A stretch of 64,000 nucleotides of DNA from Spiro-02 sp034114085 (GCA_034114085.1 JAXEWB010000002.1:62001-126000); one strand, 5' to 3'; counted from the first letter of the stretch, positions 35,183 to 45,013 are shown. The notes: generated by a model not told the origin, from the sequence alone. Translations and numbers: made by a program.

Positions 35183-36457
35183 CTAGCGGGCGATGCGATC
35201 CATCCCCATGTACGGAACCAGCTTGGCGGGGATCTTGATCGAACCGTCGGCTTGCTGATGATTCTCCAGAATCGCCACCATGGCACGGGAGACAGCGACC
35301 GCGGTGCCGTTGAGCATGTGGACGAACTGAACCTTGCCGTCCTCATCCCTGTATCTGATGCCAAGGCTTCTCGCCTGATAGTCGGTACAGTTGCTGGTGC
35401 TGGTCACTTCGCCATATTCGCCTTCATCGCCGCGACCCGGCATCCATGCCTCGATGTCGAACTTGCGGTATGCCGGGGCGCCGAGATCGCCGGTACAGGT
35501 GTCCACCACCCGGTAGGCGAGGTCAAGCCCCTGGAAGATTTCTTCTTCAATAGCGAGCAGGTGCTCGTGGAATTCATCTGACTGTCCTGGCTCGCAGAGG
35601 ATGAACATCTCCAGCTTGGAGAACTGATGCACCCTGTACAGCCCCTTGGAATACTGTCCGGCTCCACCCGCTTCGCGGCGGAAACAGTGGGAGAGCCCCG
35701 TCATCTTGATCGGGAGCTGGCTCTTGTCGAGAATCTGGTTGCTATAATAGCCGCCCAGCGTGATCTCCGCGGTTCCGACAAGGCAAGTATCCGTACCCTC
35801 GATGGTGTAGATGTTGCTTTCCGCACCCCTGGGATTGAAACCGATGCCGTTGAGGATTTCCTCCTTGGCGATATCCGGGGTGATGAACGGCATAAAGCCG
35901 TGCTTGATTACGATGTCCATCGCATAACGCTCCAACGCCAGTTGGAGCAGCACCGCCTCGTTCTTTACATAGTAGAACTTCGGGCCTGAAACCCGTGTCG
36001 CCGTGTCGAAGTCCAGCAAATCGAGCTTTTCACCAATTTGTACATGGTCTAGCGGCTTGAAATCGAACTTGGGCGGTTCTCCCCGGAACTTGACCGCGAG
36101 GCTGTCCTTGTCTTCCTTGCCGACCGGTGCGCTGGGGTGGGCGTAGTTGGGAATCGTGCGCCCCTTCTGCTGGTACTCTTTTTCCAGCTCAGCCAACTCC
36201 GCCTCTTTCTGTGCGATGAGTTCCTTGATCGTCTTGCCCTCGGCAATCAACGTCTGGCGAGCCTCAGGGTCGAGCTTGCCTTTCATCTTCTGTGCGTTCT
36301 CGTTGCGCTTCGCACGAAGCCCCTCGGTTTCCTGCATCAACGCAGAACGGCGGTCCTGCAATGCGATGATCTCATCCACCGACACATTCATGCATCTGTC
36401 GGTGATGTTTTTCGCTATCTCGTCCCTTCTGGCTTTCAGTTCTCGTAAATCAATCAT
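35183..36457 (-). CDS. serS: Seryl-tRNA synthetase
   Basis: 424 residues, normal bacterial length. The first 110 residues form the coiled-coil tRNA-binding arm (RSALMQETEGLRAKRNE and following). Class II motifs are clear: motif 2 around CFRREAGGAGQYSKGLYR and motif 3 in STSNCTDYQARSLGIRYR. Charges tRNA-Ser (and tRNA-Sec where present). Single gene, followed on the same strand by nothing within 395 bp. Confidence 0.97.
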   Translation of the reverse strand: MIDLRELKARRDEIAKNITDRCMNVSVDEIIALQDRRSALMQETEGLRAKRNENAQKMKGKLDPEARQTLIAEGKTIKELIAQKEAELAELEKEYQQKGRTIPNYAHPSAPVGKEDKDSLAVKFRGEPPKFDFKPLDHVQIGEKLDLLDFDTATRVSGPKFYYVKNEAVLLQLALERYAMDIVIKHGFMPFITPDIAKEEILNGIGFNPRGAESNIYTIEGTDTCLVGTAEITLGGYYSNQILDKSQLPIKMTGLSHCFRREAGGAGQYSKGLYRVHQFSKLEMFILCEPGQSDEFHEHLLAIEEEIFQGLDLAYRVVDTCTGDLGAPAYRKFDIEAWMPGRGDEGEYGEVTSTSNCTDYQARSLGIRYRDEDGKVQFVHMLNGTAVAVSRAMVAILENHQQADGSIKIPAKLVPYMGMDRIAR

Positions 36458-36570
36458 GTCCGTATCCTATCCGTACTCACGGCACGTTCAATGTCGTTGT
36501 TTCAGGTTTCCCACCCGTCTGCTATGATGCTCCAAAGCCCCGTGTCTTTGCAAGCCTTGCCGCCGCCGTT

Positions 36571-37377
36571 TCAGTGTTTTCTCGCGGCTTCTTCCATTGC
36601 CCTCGATTTTTGCGCCGCCGCCGACACCGCTTCCATCACCGTAGCGTCGAATCCTCCCTCGGCCAACGCCTTCATGCCTTGGATCGTCGTTCCGCCTGCG
36701 GAGCAGACCATCGTCGCGAGGTCGATAGCCCCTTTGCCGGTCTCCCGCTGCAATGCGGCGGCGCTGACGCAGGTGTCCCTGGCGATGGCCAACGCGGTAG
36801 GATAGGGGATTCCCTCGTCAACACCGCCCATGGCCAGGGCATGGAAAAACTGGAAGGCATAGGCGATCGCCGAGCCGCTGATTCCGATGAACGCCGGGAA
36901 ATCTTTTTCCGCAAGGGGAAACGCGCTGCCGCAGGAGCGGGCGACCACGAAAGCTTCTTCAACGAACGCCCTGTCCGCGCCCTGCGCCGGAGCGACTGCG
37001 GTGACGGCCTTGCCGACCGTGGCGGCGATATTCGGCATAAAGCGGACGACCTGGTCCGTATCCAGCTCTTTCTGGAGAATCTCCAACGGTACGCCGGCGG
37101 CGATTGATATCCACTGGCGGTTCTTCGAGCCGGCCTTGCGGAATTCTCCATACAGCGTCGGCAACGCCTGCGGCTTGACCGCGATCAGAAGGATGTCATT
37201 GTCCTGTATCAGTTGTTGAAGTCCGGAGGCTACTGACGCCGGAATTGTCTTCGCAAGGCTTTGCGCCTTTTCGCCGTCGCTGTCGTGGACCATCACCTTC
37301 CAATCCGGCAGCTTTGAAAGAGCGGTGGCAATCGCTCCCCCCATGTTGCCGCATCCGATGAATCCGATTCTTGTCAT
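36571..37377 (-). CDS. proC: Pyrroline-5-carboxylate reductase
   Basis: 268 residues; last step of proline synthesis. GGAGG is 1 nt from an ATG at 37383 and 7 nt from the ATG at 37377, so the latter is preferred. The NAD(P) motif is GFIGCGNMGGAI. FIGISGSAIAYAFQFFHALA and CSAGGTTIQGMKAL are the dimerisation and substrate loops. With proA and proB 6-8 kb away, the pathway is complete in this window. Confidence 0.95.
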   Translation of the reverse strand: MTRIGFIGCGNMGGAIATALSKLPDWKVMVHDSDGEKAQSLAKTIPASVASGLQQLIQDNDILLIAVKPQALPTLYGEFRKAGSKNRQWISIAAGVPLEILQKELDTDQVVRFMPNIAATVGKAVTAVAPAQGADRAFVEEAFVVARSCGSAFPLAEKDFPAFIGISGSAIAYAFQFFHALAMGGVDEGIPYPTALAIARDTCVSAAALQRETGKGAIDLATMVCSAGGTTIQGMKALAEGGFDATVMEAVSAAAQKSRAMEEAARKH

Positions 37378-37475
37378 ATTCATGCCTCCGTTACGAAAAT
37401 CTTACATGAATTATATAGCGAAGCCCTGTTTAAGGCTATGTCCAGAAGCTTTTTTTGTCGTCCCACCCAATATTT

Positions 37476-37970
37476 CTAGCCGTTTTGGGGTGATGAAAGC
37501 ATCCCGGTTTCCCTCAGCCCTGGAAAATTCTGTTGGCGCATGTACTCGTAAGTGGCGATTGCAACGCTGTTGGAGAGGTTCAGCGAACGGGCTTCGGCAC
37601 GCATCGGGATCCGGAGCGTTCGCTCTTCATGCGCCAGCAGAAAGGCTTCGTCAATTCCCGTGGACTCACGTCCGAATACTAGCCAGACGTCTTGTGGGTA
37701 GATGACTTCATGATAGGAGTGGCGGGCTTTCTTTGTAAAGAAGTAAAGGTTTTCGTCGCCATGCCGTTCCATGAACACAGCCACGGACTCATGTTCGATA
37801 ACCTTGACGAGCGGCCAGTAGTCAAGCCCCGCTCGCTTGAGGTGTTTTTCATCGAGGCTGTACCCCAGTGGATGCACGAGGTGCAGCTCCGCTCCGACCG
37901 CGGCGCATGTCCGTGCGATATTGCCGGTGTTTTGGGGGATTTCCGGTTCAAAAAGTACAATGTGCAACAT
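37476..37970 (-). CDS. trmL: tRNA (cytidine(34)-2'-O)-methyltransferase TrmL
   Basis: 164 residues, a minimal SPOUT methyltransferase acting on the wobble base of tRNA-Leu. Knot motifs are EIPQNTGNIARTCAA, WLVFGRESTGIDE and SLNLSNSVAIATYEYM. No ribosome site is obvious before the ATG. It is 92 bp downstream of proC on the same strand and may form its own unit. Confidence 0.93.
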   Translation of the reverse strand: MLHIVLFEPEIPQNTGNIARTCAAVGAELHLVHPLGYSLDEKHLKRAGLDYWPLVKVIEHESVAVFMERHGDENLYFFTKKARHSYHEVIYPQDVWLVFGRESTGIDEAFLLAHEERTLRIPMRAEARSLNLSNSVAIATYEYMRQQNFPGLRETGMLSSPQNG

Positions 37971-38175
37971 GATGGTAATCTATCATCAACCGTCGCATTT
38001 GGTAAATGCCGCCGTATCCCTCCTGTCCTGCCAGTGGCACAACGACACGTTGTCAATAATGCTGCGGGGACTACAAATCGCGATGACGAAGGTCTGAACG
38101 ATAATCGCCTTTGCCCTTTTTGTGGGGGCGGAACCAATCAATGGCCAACCACTCGGCGACTGGCGGCCGACTGGC

Positions 38176-38239
38176 GACCGACTGCTGACCGACTGCTGAC
38201 CGACTGCTGAACAACTGCTGAACAACTGCTGAACAACCC
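38176..38239. repeat. Tandem 11-bp repeats
   Basis: Three exact GACCGACTGCT units (38176-38208) run into two GAACAACTGCT units (38209-38230) and a broken sixth copy. Looser copies precede from about 38150. It lies in a non-coding stretch (37971-38396) that has no other recognisable gene. Confidence 0.85.
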
Positions 38240-38290
38240 GAACCCACCGGGGCTGGCAGGGTGTGGACTCTCGTCATGACCAGGTTCAGA

Positions 38291-38333
38291 GTGAACACCG
38301 GTTGAACACTAATCGAGCCCGGAGCGAACACTG
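38291..38333. repeat. Dispersed repeat, copy B
   Basis: Carries the blocks GTGAACACCGGTTGA (38291-38305) and GAGCCCGGAGCGAACACTG (38315-38333) shared with copy A at 18484-18515. It sits 50 bp after the 11-bp tandem array, and its GAAC units resemble that array's sequence. Confidence 0.5.
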
Positions 38334-38396
38334 GGTGAACTTCAGGTAACTGTTTACTCACGATAGAACAGGGTGCAGTGGGTATGGGGCGAAGTT

Positions 38397-39023
38397 CTAT
38401 CGGATTGGGTGTCGGATAATGGTCTTTTGTTTCGCCGGATCTCCTTTCCGCGGGTCAGAAAGGTAGATTTCGTGGTGGAACCGCTGAGGGGTGAAGTCGA
38501 GCGCATACCCGTTGTCTATGGCGAAGAAGTCCATCAGGCGGATTGTGGCGGGTTCATCATCATATGGACCAAGATGCAGGCATTGGACGCATAAGCCTTC
38601 ATGGTACGGGAAGTATTCAACTGCGGAAAAGTTCTGTTTCTTTTTGTGCGTTGCCTCAGCGATGGCCCAGTCGAAGTCCTGTTTTGTCACGAAGTCGGGC
38701 AGCCGGATCATGGATATCCAATGAAACGTCTCTTTATGGGAATAATCAACGCCAGCGATGTCCGGCTGCCACCACAAGCCTTCCAACGGAGGAACTACGT
38801 ATTCAAAATAACCATTGATCTTGTACGCACCCTTGTAGCTCATCTTGATGGTGAAGGCGATTGCGTAGAGCAGGCCGACCGAACGTTTGTATGCGCCTTC
38901 TTCTTCGTTTGGGTCGCCGGTTCCCTTGACGGCTATATAGGTCATCGGGGGAATCTCGATGATGCCGGGCTTGCTGGGCGGCTGGTAGTATCCCTTATAT
39001 TCTTTTTTGTAGTCGAATACCAT
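38397..39023 (-). CDS. GyrI-like small-molecule-binding domain protein
   Basis: A 208-residue stand-alone protein of the GyrI-like (SOUL/AraC effector) fold, with the typical MTYIAVKGTGDPNEEEGAYK segment near residue 28 and the paired half HEGLCVQCLHLGPYDDEP. AAGGAGA precedes the ATG. There is no DNA-binding domain, so it is not a transcription factor. Related proteins bind or hydrolyse small toxic compounds. Monocistronic. Confidence 0.8.
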   Translation of the reverse strand: MVFDYKKEYKGYYQPPSKPGIIEIPPMTYIAVKGTGDPNEEEGAYKRSVGLLYAIAFTIKMSYKGAYKINGYFEYVVPPLEGLWWQPDIAGVDYSHKETFHWISMIRLPDFVTKQDFDWAIAEATHKKKQNFSAVEYFPYHEGLCVQCLHLGPYDDEPATIRLMDFFAIDNGYALDFTPQRFHHEIYLSDPRKGDPAKQKTIIRHPIR

Positions 39024-39338
39024 GTACTTGTTCTCCTTTCCGTCGATATATACCGACTTGCCGACAGTATATCATGTGAACTGGACAAGGTATGTCAGGT
39101 TTGGGATGACTTTGATACAAATTTTCCGGAACATTAATGTGTCTGGACGTCTTTGGACAAGTTGATGGCCTGGTCGGTGGTGATCTTCGCCAATAATGGC
39201 GTACATCGTGGCGGATTTCACCAACAGGTGGTTTTTGTTGCGGCAAGCGGAGTCTTTCGTCTGTGTGATGATTGTCTCGGGGCGGTCAACGAGTGGCGGT
39301 ATGCTGTTGGCATGGAACTATTTTATTATATCTCATTG

Positions 39339-39517
39339 GGGTGATGAACTTACCAGCAATGGGTGATGAACTTACCAGCAACTCAATTGTGAAAAAAGTA
39401 GATAACAAATTATTTGATAACGAGATATTTAAGTTTTACAAAATAGAGTTCGTTTTTCTGATGGCGGTACGCATGAACAAGAAGTATCTGCAATTGGCAT
39501 GGAAGTTGCTGAAATGA
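39339..39517 (+). pseudogene. Degenerate gene remnant preceded by short repeats, copy 1
   Basis: Two tandem copies of a 21-bp unit containing ATGAACTTACCAGCAA (from about 39345 and 39366) lead into a frame starting near 39383, VKKVDNKLFDNEIFKFYKI, which ends at 39517. The peptide aligns with the remnant at 53990 (NEIFKFYKI versus KEILRFYEV, then similar -F-A-RM). No full-length protein remains. The rest of 39024-39615 shows nothing recognisable. Confidence 0.45.
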
Positions 39518-39615
39518 ATGCGAATATTTTTTGAAGGGGCGGGGGTTGTCTCATAGGTGGCTTTCAGATAGGCTAGGAGAACCCTATACGCCATTGGTAG
39601 TATCAGGAGGAAAAG

Positions 39616-40443
39616 ATGGATTTTTTCGAATTGTTGAAGGCTGTGCTGTTGGGTATCGTACAGGGAATCACCGAATGGTTGCCCGTCAGTTCTACAGGAC
39701 ATATGATTTTGCTGGATGAATTGTTGCCGTTGCAGGTTTCGCCGGCGTTCAAGGAATTGTTTTTTGTCGTAGTGCAATTGGGGTCGATTCTGGCTGTGCT
39801 GGTGCTGTATTTTCATAAGCTCAACCCTTTTTCTTTGACCAAGACTGGCGGGGAACGAAAGCAAACTTGGCTGCTTTGGGCGAAAGTGCTGGTCGCCTCG
39901 ATTCCTGTTGGTGTTGTAGGGATTTTGTTTGACGACTGGATTAGCGAAACCTTTTTCCGTTGGCAGGTGATTGTTGCGGCCCTTGCGTTGTACGGGGTGT
40001 TGTATATTGTGCTGGAAAAGCGACGGGAGGGACGGGTTCCCCGCGTCGCGACGCTAGAGGATTTAAGCTGGAAGGATGCGTTTGGAATCGGATTGTTCCA
40101 GATGCTGGCGGTCGTCCCGGGAACCAGCCGTTCCGGTTCTACGATATTGGGTGGTATTATCCTTGGCGTGGATCGAGCCGTCGCCGCGGAATTCTCCTTT
40201 TTCCTGGCGTTGCCCGCGATGGCCGGAGCGTCGCTGATCAAGATTGTCAAAATCGGCCTTGGTTTCAGCGCACTGGAATGGACCGTACTGGCGATTGGTT
40301 GTCTGACTGCGTTCATGGTGTCGCTGATCGCGATCAAGTTCCTTGTCGGCTATGTTCGTAGACATGATTTCAGCGTCTTCGGTTGGTATCGTATCGCCTT
40401 GGCTGTCGTCGTGACGGTCTTTTTCCTGGCTACCGGACACTAA
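39616..40443 (+). CDS. uppP: Undecaprenyl-diphosphatase
   Basis: 275 residues, an integral membrane enzyme recycling the lipid carrier for peptidoglycan and polysaccharide synthesis. AGGAGG lies 7 nt before the ATG. Active-site motifs are GITEWLPVSSTGHMIL near residue 17 and VVPGTSRSGSTI near 165. About eight helices. Confers bacitracin tolerance when overproduced in other bacteria. A short intergenic hairpin lies downstream. Confidence 0.95.
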   Translation: MDFFELLKAVLLGIVQGITEWLPVSSTGHMILLDELLPLQVSPAFKELFFVVVQLGSILAVLVLYFHKLNPFSLTKTGGERKQTWLLWAKVLVASIPVGVVGILFDDWISETFFRWQVIVAALALYGVLYIVLEKRREGRVPRVATLEDLSWKDAFGIGLFQMLAVVPGTSRSGSTILGGIILGVDRAVAAEFSFFLALPAMAGASLIKIVKIGLGFSALEWTVLAIGCLTAFMVSLIAIKFLVGYVRRHDFSVFGWYRIALAVVVTVFFLATGH

Positions 40444-40592
40444 GGTTTAAATTTTTGGTGTAGGACTCAGATTTGAGATGTGCGTGTGGAGTAATGTCGG
40501 TGCGGTATCGTTGACAGGGGATTTTCCCCAGCGTCCAGCCATCATCTCATAAAATGGGCGGCGTCAGAAGTGAGCTTTGCTGTTTTTGAGCA

Positions 40593-40620
40593 ACGCCCCT
40601 TCCCATATGGATAGGGGCGT
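40593..40620. terminator. Hairpin between convergent uppP and hypothetical gene
   Basis: ACGCCCCT (40593-40600) pairs with AGGGGCGT (40613-40620). Located between convergent genes; no clear T-run. Confidence 0.45.
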
Positions 40621-40668
40621 CTGGTTCACTGATGATAATGGGCTGGCTGTAATCGTTGAAAGACTTTC

Positions 40669-41160
40669 TTATTCCCCAAGATATGCCTTGCGGAATATTT
40701 CTTCGCCAATTCCTCTAATGGCGACGGCATAGTTTCCGTATCGGTTCTTTTCCTGTTCCGCTTGCAGCAACGCCACTGCGTTTTCCGCTGTTTCCGACGC
40801 ATAATTGCAGAAAACGCCGAACATCTCCATCATGTCCTCACCCTGTATGTATTGCTTGATTCTGCTAAGCAGCTTGTCTCTGTCCTGACCTTCCTCCGTG
40901 ACATCTTCTGCGAGACGGGCGATGAGATGTTCGACTTGGGCGGGTGTCGGACCGTCATCATCGTACTTCCGAATTTTCAGACAATATGACAGGAAGGCTA
41001 CGCATTCCCACAGTAGCGGCGTAAATACCACGTATTGTTTCGTGGGGTCGCCCTGTCCAAGTTGGATCCTTTTGAATGTGTCCCGTTCGATGTATGCGCG
41101 GGCAAGCGTCGTCGCGCAGGCGGCAAGGAATGCTGAGAGTTCTGGGTATGACATTTTCAT
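40669..41160 (-). CDS. Hypothetical protein
   Basis: 163 residues. The ATG at 41160 follows GGAGGTAG, which excludes the longer upstream frame. Mostly helical, soluble, with no signal peptide. A single less polar stretch (FTPLLWECVAFLSYCL) lies near residue 50. I do not recognise a family. Monocistronic, convergent with uppP. The 738 bp upstream (41161-41899) contain the sugar-transport promoter but no gene that I can support. Confidence 0.65.
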   Translation of the reverse strand: MKMSYPELSAFLAACATTLARAYIERDTFKRIQLGQGDPTKQYVVFTPLLWECVAFLSYCLKIRKYDDDGPTPAQVEHLIARLAEDVTEEGQDRDKLLSRIKQYIQGEDMMEMFGVFCNYASETAENAVALLQAEQEKNRYGNYAVAIRGIGEEIFRKAYLGE

Positions 41161-41634
41161 GACACTACCTCCGATCGGAGTCCGATGGCCTGTCTTTCTG
41201 GAGACGGCCTGCCAGAACCGGCAGCGGCAAGGCCGTTTTCCTCTGTTGCGTTTTGGCCGGACTCTCTTTTGATTGTCCACCAGATTCTTGCCGAATGCAA
41301 CCGGACTTTCAATGTTTCGAAACAGTATCAAGAAATTTGCGTGGGATATGCAGGGAAGGGACGTGCTGAATGGTGAAAAATCAGTTTGGTGGAAAACAAT
41401 AGCCTGATGTTTTTGCCGCAGGATGCAAGGCTGTTGGCATTCATGATATATGGGGAGGTATGGTTCATATTTGAATTATATGGATGCCGGATCGAACCGT
41501 GAATGTGTGCGCTTATCGAAAAGATGGCGGTCTAAAAGTATGATGCAAAAAAGCTATGTCTTTGTTTTGTCCGTTTTTATTTGAAAACAGTAATATGCGA
41601 AAGTGAAATTCCTTGCAATTCGTTTGCTTGTATT

Positions 41635-41698
41635 TCGAAATGGTTTCGATATGCCATGAAAAATAAATTGTTGCTTTACCATAATTTAATGGTACAAT
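41635..41698 (+). promoter_or_regulatory. Promoter and inverted-repeat operator of the sugar ABC operon
   Basis: TCGAAA-TGG-TTTCGA (41635-41649) is a perfect inverted repeat about 20 bp upstream of a promoter, TTGCTT (41671-41676), 16 bp, TACAAT (41693-41698). The position suggests regulation of the downstream transporter, for example by a LacI-type protein, but no regulator gene is adjacent. Confidence 0.5.
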
Positions 41699-41899
41699 GC
41701 AAATATCAGATGTGTCTGCAAGCGCCAATCGCGTTTGGGGGAGAGAATTTGACGTAGTTGCGGCATCACAAGATATGTACATGGGCTGTCATGTCTGTCA
41801 TCCGGTTGCTTCTTCAATGGCTTTTTCGTACAAGCGGTCTTGGTGTTGTGTAGACCATCAGGATGTAGAGTGGGAAATTCCACAAAAGGAGAGAAGAAG

Positions 41900-43135
41900 A
41901 TGAAAAAGTACCTGACATGCCTTATCGTTCTTATCTTGTTGTGCGGACTGTTGCCAGTATTCGCGCAAGGTTCCAAAGATGCCGGGACCGACAAGGTAGT
42001 ATTGACCATGGGGTCTTGGCGTACAGATGACGTCGAGCAGATGAACAACCTGTTGGCACAGTACAAGAAGGTCGCGCCGAACGTAGAGATTCAGTTCAAG
42101 CCGACGAACCCGCCTGACTACAATGCCACGTTGCGGTTGCAGTTGGACAGCAAGACCGGTCCTGATTTGATGTACGCCCGTTCCTATACCGCCGGTCAGG
42201 AATTGTTCAACGCCGGTTATTTCTATGATTGCAGTGCGATCCCCGGGCTGATGCAGAATTTCACTTCCGCCAACCTAGCCCCCTGGCAGATGCCGGACGG
42301 AAAGATGTTCGCAGTTCCGTTCGCCGCGGTGTCCCATGCGGTATATTATAATAAGGATGTATTCAAGAAGGAAGGTCTGTCGGTTCCCCAGACTTGGGAA
42401 GAGTTCCTACAGGTATGCTCTACCTTGAAGAAAAAGGGGTATACGCCGCTGGCCAATGGTGTGGCCGACGAGTGGGATATCCTGGAATGCTTCTTCTTCG
42501 GGCTACTGCCCAACTATATCGGCGGTTCTGACGCCCGCGTGCAGTATGAAAACGGGTCGAAGAAGCTGAACGACGTTCAGTTCATAGCCGCCTATCAGGC
42601 CATGGCTGATGTCGCCCCGTATTGCCCGAACGGTTTTGGTTCCGTGACCTACAACGACAGCCAAGTGTTGTTCAATACCCAGAAGGCCGTCATGTTCGTC
42701 GATGGTTCATGGACTGCCGGCGTATATGCCGACGCTTCGTTCGACTGGGGGCTTTTTGCGATTCCCGCACCAGCGGGACGCGCCACGTTGATCTGTTTCC
42801 ATCCCGACATGGCGATTACGATGAACACCGCTACCGCACATCAGGAAGAGGCCAAGGCGTTCCTCGCCTGGCTCTGCACGAAGGAAGGTGCCACGACCGC
42901 TTCGCAGAACCTTCCCGTAGGGTATTTCCCCATGATCAATTTCGAGATCACCCTTGAGGATGCCCATGCAAATGAATTCCTGGCCCTGAACGCCGGTAAG
43001 GATACCGACGCCCGCTTCGTATGGCCGGCCCTGATGGAGCTGTATGCTCCGATGAATCAGGCCGTGATCAAGGTGATGAAGGGCGAGATGTCTGCGAAAC
43101 AGGCCGCCGATTCTGTCGCCGCGTTGATGAAATAG
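41900..43135 (+). CDS. Sugar ABC transporter extracellular binding protein
   Basis: 411 residues of the family 1 solute-binding proteins. The ATG at 41900 follows AAAGGAGAG. The signal peptide (TCLIVLILLCGLLPVFA) is cleaved rather than lipid-modified at a clear site, although Cys residues occur in the hydrophobic part. The mature protein shows the usual IQFKPTNPPDY and EEFLQVCSTLKKKGYTPLA segments. First gene of a three-gene importer operon; a stem-loop follows it. Carbohydrate is the likely ligand class. Confidence 0.92.
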   Translation: MKKYLTCLIVLILLCGLLPVFAQGSKDAGTDKVVLTMGSWRTDDVEQMNNLLAQYKKVAPNVEIQFKPTNPPDYNATLRLQLDSKTGPDLMYARSYTAGQELFNAGYFYDCSAIPGLMQNFTSANLAPWQMPDGKMFAVPFAAVSHAVYYNKDVFKKEGLSVPQTWEEFLQVCSTLKKKGYTPLANGVADEWDILECFFFGLLPNYIGGSDARVQYENGSKKLNDVQFIAAYQAMADVAPYCPNGFGSVTYNDSQVLFNTQKAVMFVDGSWTAGVYADASFDWGLFAIPAPAGRATLICFHPDMAITMNTATAHQEEAKAFLAWLCTKEGATTASQNLPVGYFPMINFEITLEDAHANEFLALNAGKDTDARFVWPALMELYAPMNQAVIKVMKGEMSAKQAADSVAALMK

Positions 43136-43156
43136 TGTAGTCCCTGCAATACGTTG

Positions 43157-43183
43157 GGTTGCCGGAGACTGCCTCCGGCAACC
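43157..43183 (+). other. Intercistronic hairpin after the binding-protein gene
   Basis: An 11-bp perfect stem (43157-43167 with 43173-43183) with a 5-nt loop and no T-run. In sugar importer operons this placement usually stabilises the abundant binding-protein mRNA relative to the permease part. Confidence 0.6.
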
Positions 43184-43234
43184 GTTCTATACCTTTTCAC
43201 GGCTTTCTAAATACCGTATCGTAAGGAGTCCTGC

Positions 43235-44173
43235 ATGATTGACAAAAGGCTTCTGCGTAGCAACAGACGCCAGGGCGCGGAACCATCGGCCCGGTATTGG
43301 TTGCTGTACCTCGTTCCCGGTATTGTCTTTTATGTTCTGTTCATGGCGTATCCTCTGGTGGATTCGCTGCGGCTCAGTTTCTTTACCGGGAACACCGCCA
43401 CGACCCGGACGTTCATCGGGTTCGGCAATTTCGTCAGGCTGTTCACAGATCCTGAGCTTTCCGCCCGGTACCGGGGTGCGTTCGGGCATACCTGCTATTT
43501 TTTTGTGGTTCACATGTTGGTTCAGAACTGCCTGGGCATCCTGTTTGCCGTGATACTGACCAACGCCAACATGAAGGGGCGTTCGTTCTACCAGACGATC
43601 ATATTCATTCCTACGACCTTCGCGGTATTAGTGACTGGCTATCTCTGGAAGCTGATGCTCAATCCTGTATGGTGCGGGGATATCCTGGCGAAGGTCGGTT
43701 TGGGCGTCCTTGTCCGTCCTTGGCTGGGTGATTCCAGTACCGCCCTGACCTGCGTCGCGCTTGTATCCTGCTGGCAGTGGATGGGTATTCCGACGATGAT
43801 GTTCGTAGCCGCGCTTCGGAATGTCCCTGAGGATTGCTTGGAGGTCGCGTCGATAGAGGGGGCGAACGCCTGGCAGACATTCTGGAAGATCAAGCTTCCT
43901 TTGATCAAGCCGGTGGTGGGCATGATCGCCATTTTGACGTTCGTCAACAACTTCAACGCCTTTGATATCGTGTTCGCCATGGAGAACGTCAATGGTGCGC
44001 CGGGATATTCGACCGACTTGATTGGTACGTTGTTCTATCGTACCGGCATCGCAGGTCAGCATCCGATTGGTATTCCTGATACGGGGATGGGCGCGACGAT
44101 AGCCACCATCACCTTCATTGTGCTTGCAATCGGGGTCATTCCGACGTTGCGCACGACGCAGGGGAGGGAGTAA
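43235..44173 (+). CDS. Sugar ABC transporter permease (MalF/UgpA type)
   Basis: 312 residues, six helices. AAGGAG precedes the ATG. The coupling EAA loop reads VASIEGANAWQTFWKIKLP. It forms the heterodimeric channel with the next gene. There is no ATPase gene in the operon, so a shared MsmX-type ATPase elsewhere must energise it. Confidence 0.92.
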   Translation: MIDKRLLRSNRRQGAEPSARYWLLYLVPGIVFYVLFMAYPLVDSLRLSFFTGNTATTRTFIGFGNFVRLFTDPELSARYRGAFGHTCYFFVVHMLVQNCLGILFAVILTNANMKGRSFYQTIIFIPTTFAVLVTGYLWKLMLNPVWCGDILAKVGLGVLVRPWLGDSSTALTCVALVSCWQWMGIPTMMFVAALRNVPEDCLEVASIEGANAWQTFWKIKLPLIKPVVGMIAILTFVNNFNAFDIVFAMENVNGAPGYSTDLIGTLFYRTGIAGQHPIGIPDTGMGATIATITFIVLAIGVIPTLRTTQGRE

Positions 44174-44176
44174 GCC

Positions 44177-45013
44177 ATGGCCAGTTCATTGAAACGGAAG
44201 AACCGCCATGTCGGTTCACATGTCGTGATGTGCGTCTGGTGCCTGATCGTCCTGTTCCCCCTGTGGGTGCTGGTCATCAATTCGTTCAAGACTAGGTTGA
44301 CCATCTATACCAACCCATTCTGGATTCCTGAGAAATGGAATTTCGCCAACTATGTCACCGTCTTGCGCGACGGGGACTTCCTGCTCTATTTCAAGAACAG
44401 CCTCGTTGTGGTCGTCCTGTCGCTTCTGCTGGTGCTGGTCGTTTCCGCCTTGGGAAGTTATGCCTTGGCAAACTGGAAGGGCAGGTGGTCGCATGCGGTG
44501 TTCCTGTTCATGATCGCCGGTATGATGCTTCCGATCAAGATAGCGTCCATCAAGCTGCTGGAGCTGATGCGGGGGCTGGGGTTGCTGAACACGATCTGGT
44601 CGTTGATCCCCATCTATGTGGCGATGGGGATTCCTATTGGCGTCTTTATCCTGACCGAGTTTATTAGGGAAGTTCCCCGCGAGCTTACCGAGGCGGGGAT
44701 TATCGACGGGGCGGGACGGCTTAGGGTGTTCGTCATGATTATCGTGCCGTTGCTCCGGCCTGCGTTGGCGACTGTGGCGATCTACAATCTGGTGCCTTTC
44801 TGGAACGACTTGTGGTTTCCGTTGATTTTCATCAATGAGGAGCGTTCCAAGACCTTGTTGCTTGGCGTAACCCGTCTGTTCGGTCAGTATCAGACTGACT
44901 GGTCGAAGGTTCTCGCGGTACTGACGCTGTCGGCTGTGCCGGTGCTGGTCCTGTACCTTGCCATGTCCAAACAGTTCATCAAGGGTGTGACCGCCGGAGC
45001 GGTGAAGGGGTGA
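44177..45013 (+). CDS. Sugar ABC transporter permease (MalG/UgpE type)
   Basis: 278 residues, six helices, 3 bp after the first permease. The EAA loop is LTEAGIIDGAGRLRVFVMI. Second half of the channel. Followed by a small GGCGG/CCGCC stem (about 45063-45082) that may end the operon. Confidence 0.92.
   Translation: MASSLKRKNRHVGSHVVMCVWCLIVLFPLWVLVINSFKTRLTIYTNPFWIPEKWNFANYVTVLRDGDFLLYFKNSLVVVVLSLLLVLVVSALGSYALANWKGRWSHAVFLFMIAGMMLPIKIASIKLLELMRGLGLLNTIWSLIPIYVAMGIPIGVFILTEFIREVPRELTEAGIIDGAGRLRVFVMIIVPLLRPALATVAIYNLVPFWNDLWFPLIFINEERSKTLLLGVTRLFGQYQTDWSKVLAVLTLSAVPVLVLYLAMSKQFIKGVTAGAVKG

Noticed and set aside
38150..38240. CRISPR array
   Set aside because: Repeat units are 11 bp with no spacers and no cas genes nearby, so they are a simple tandem repeat.
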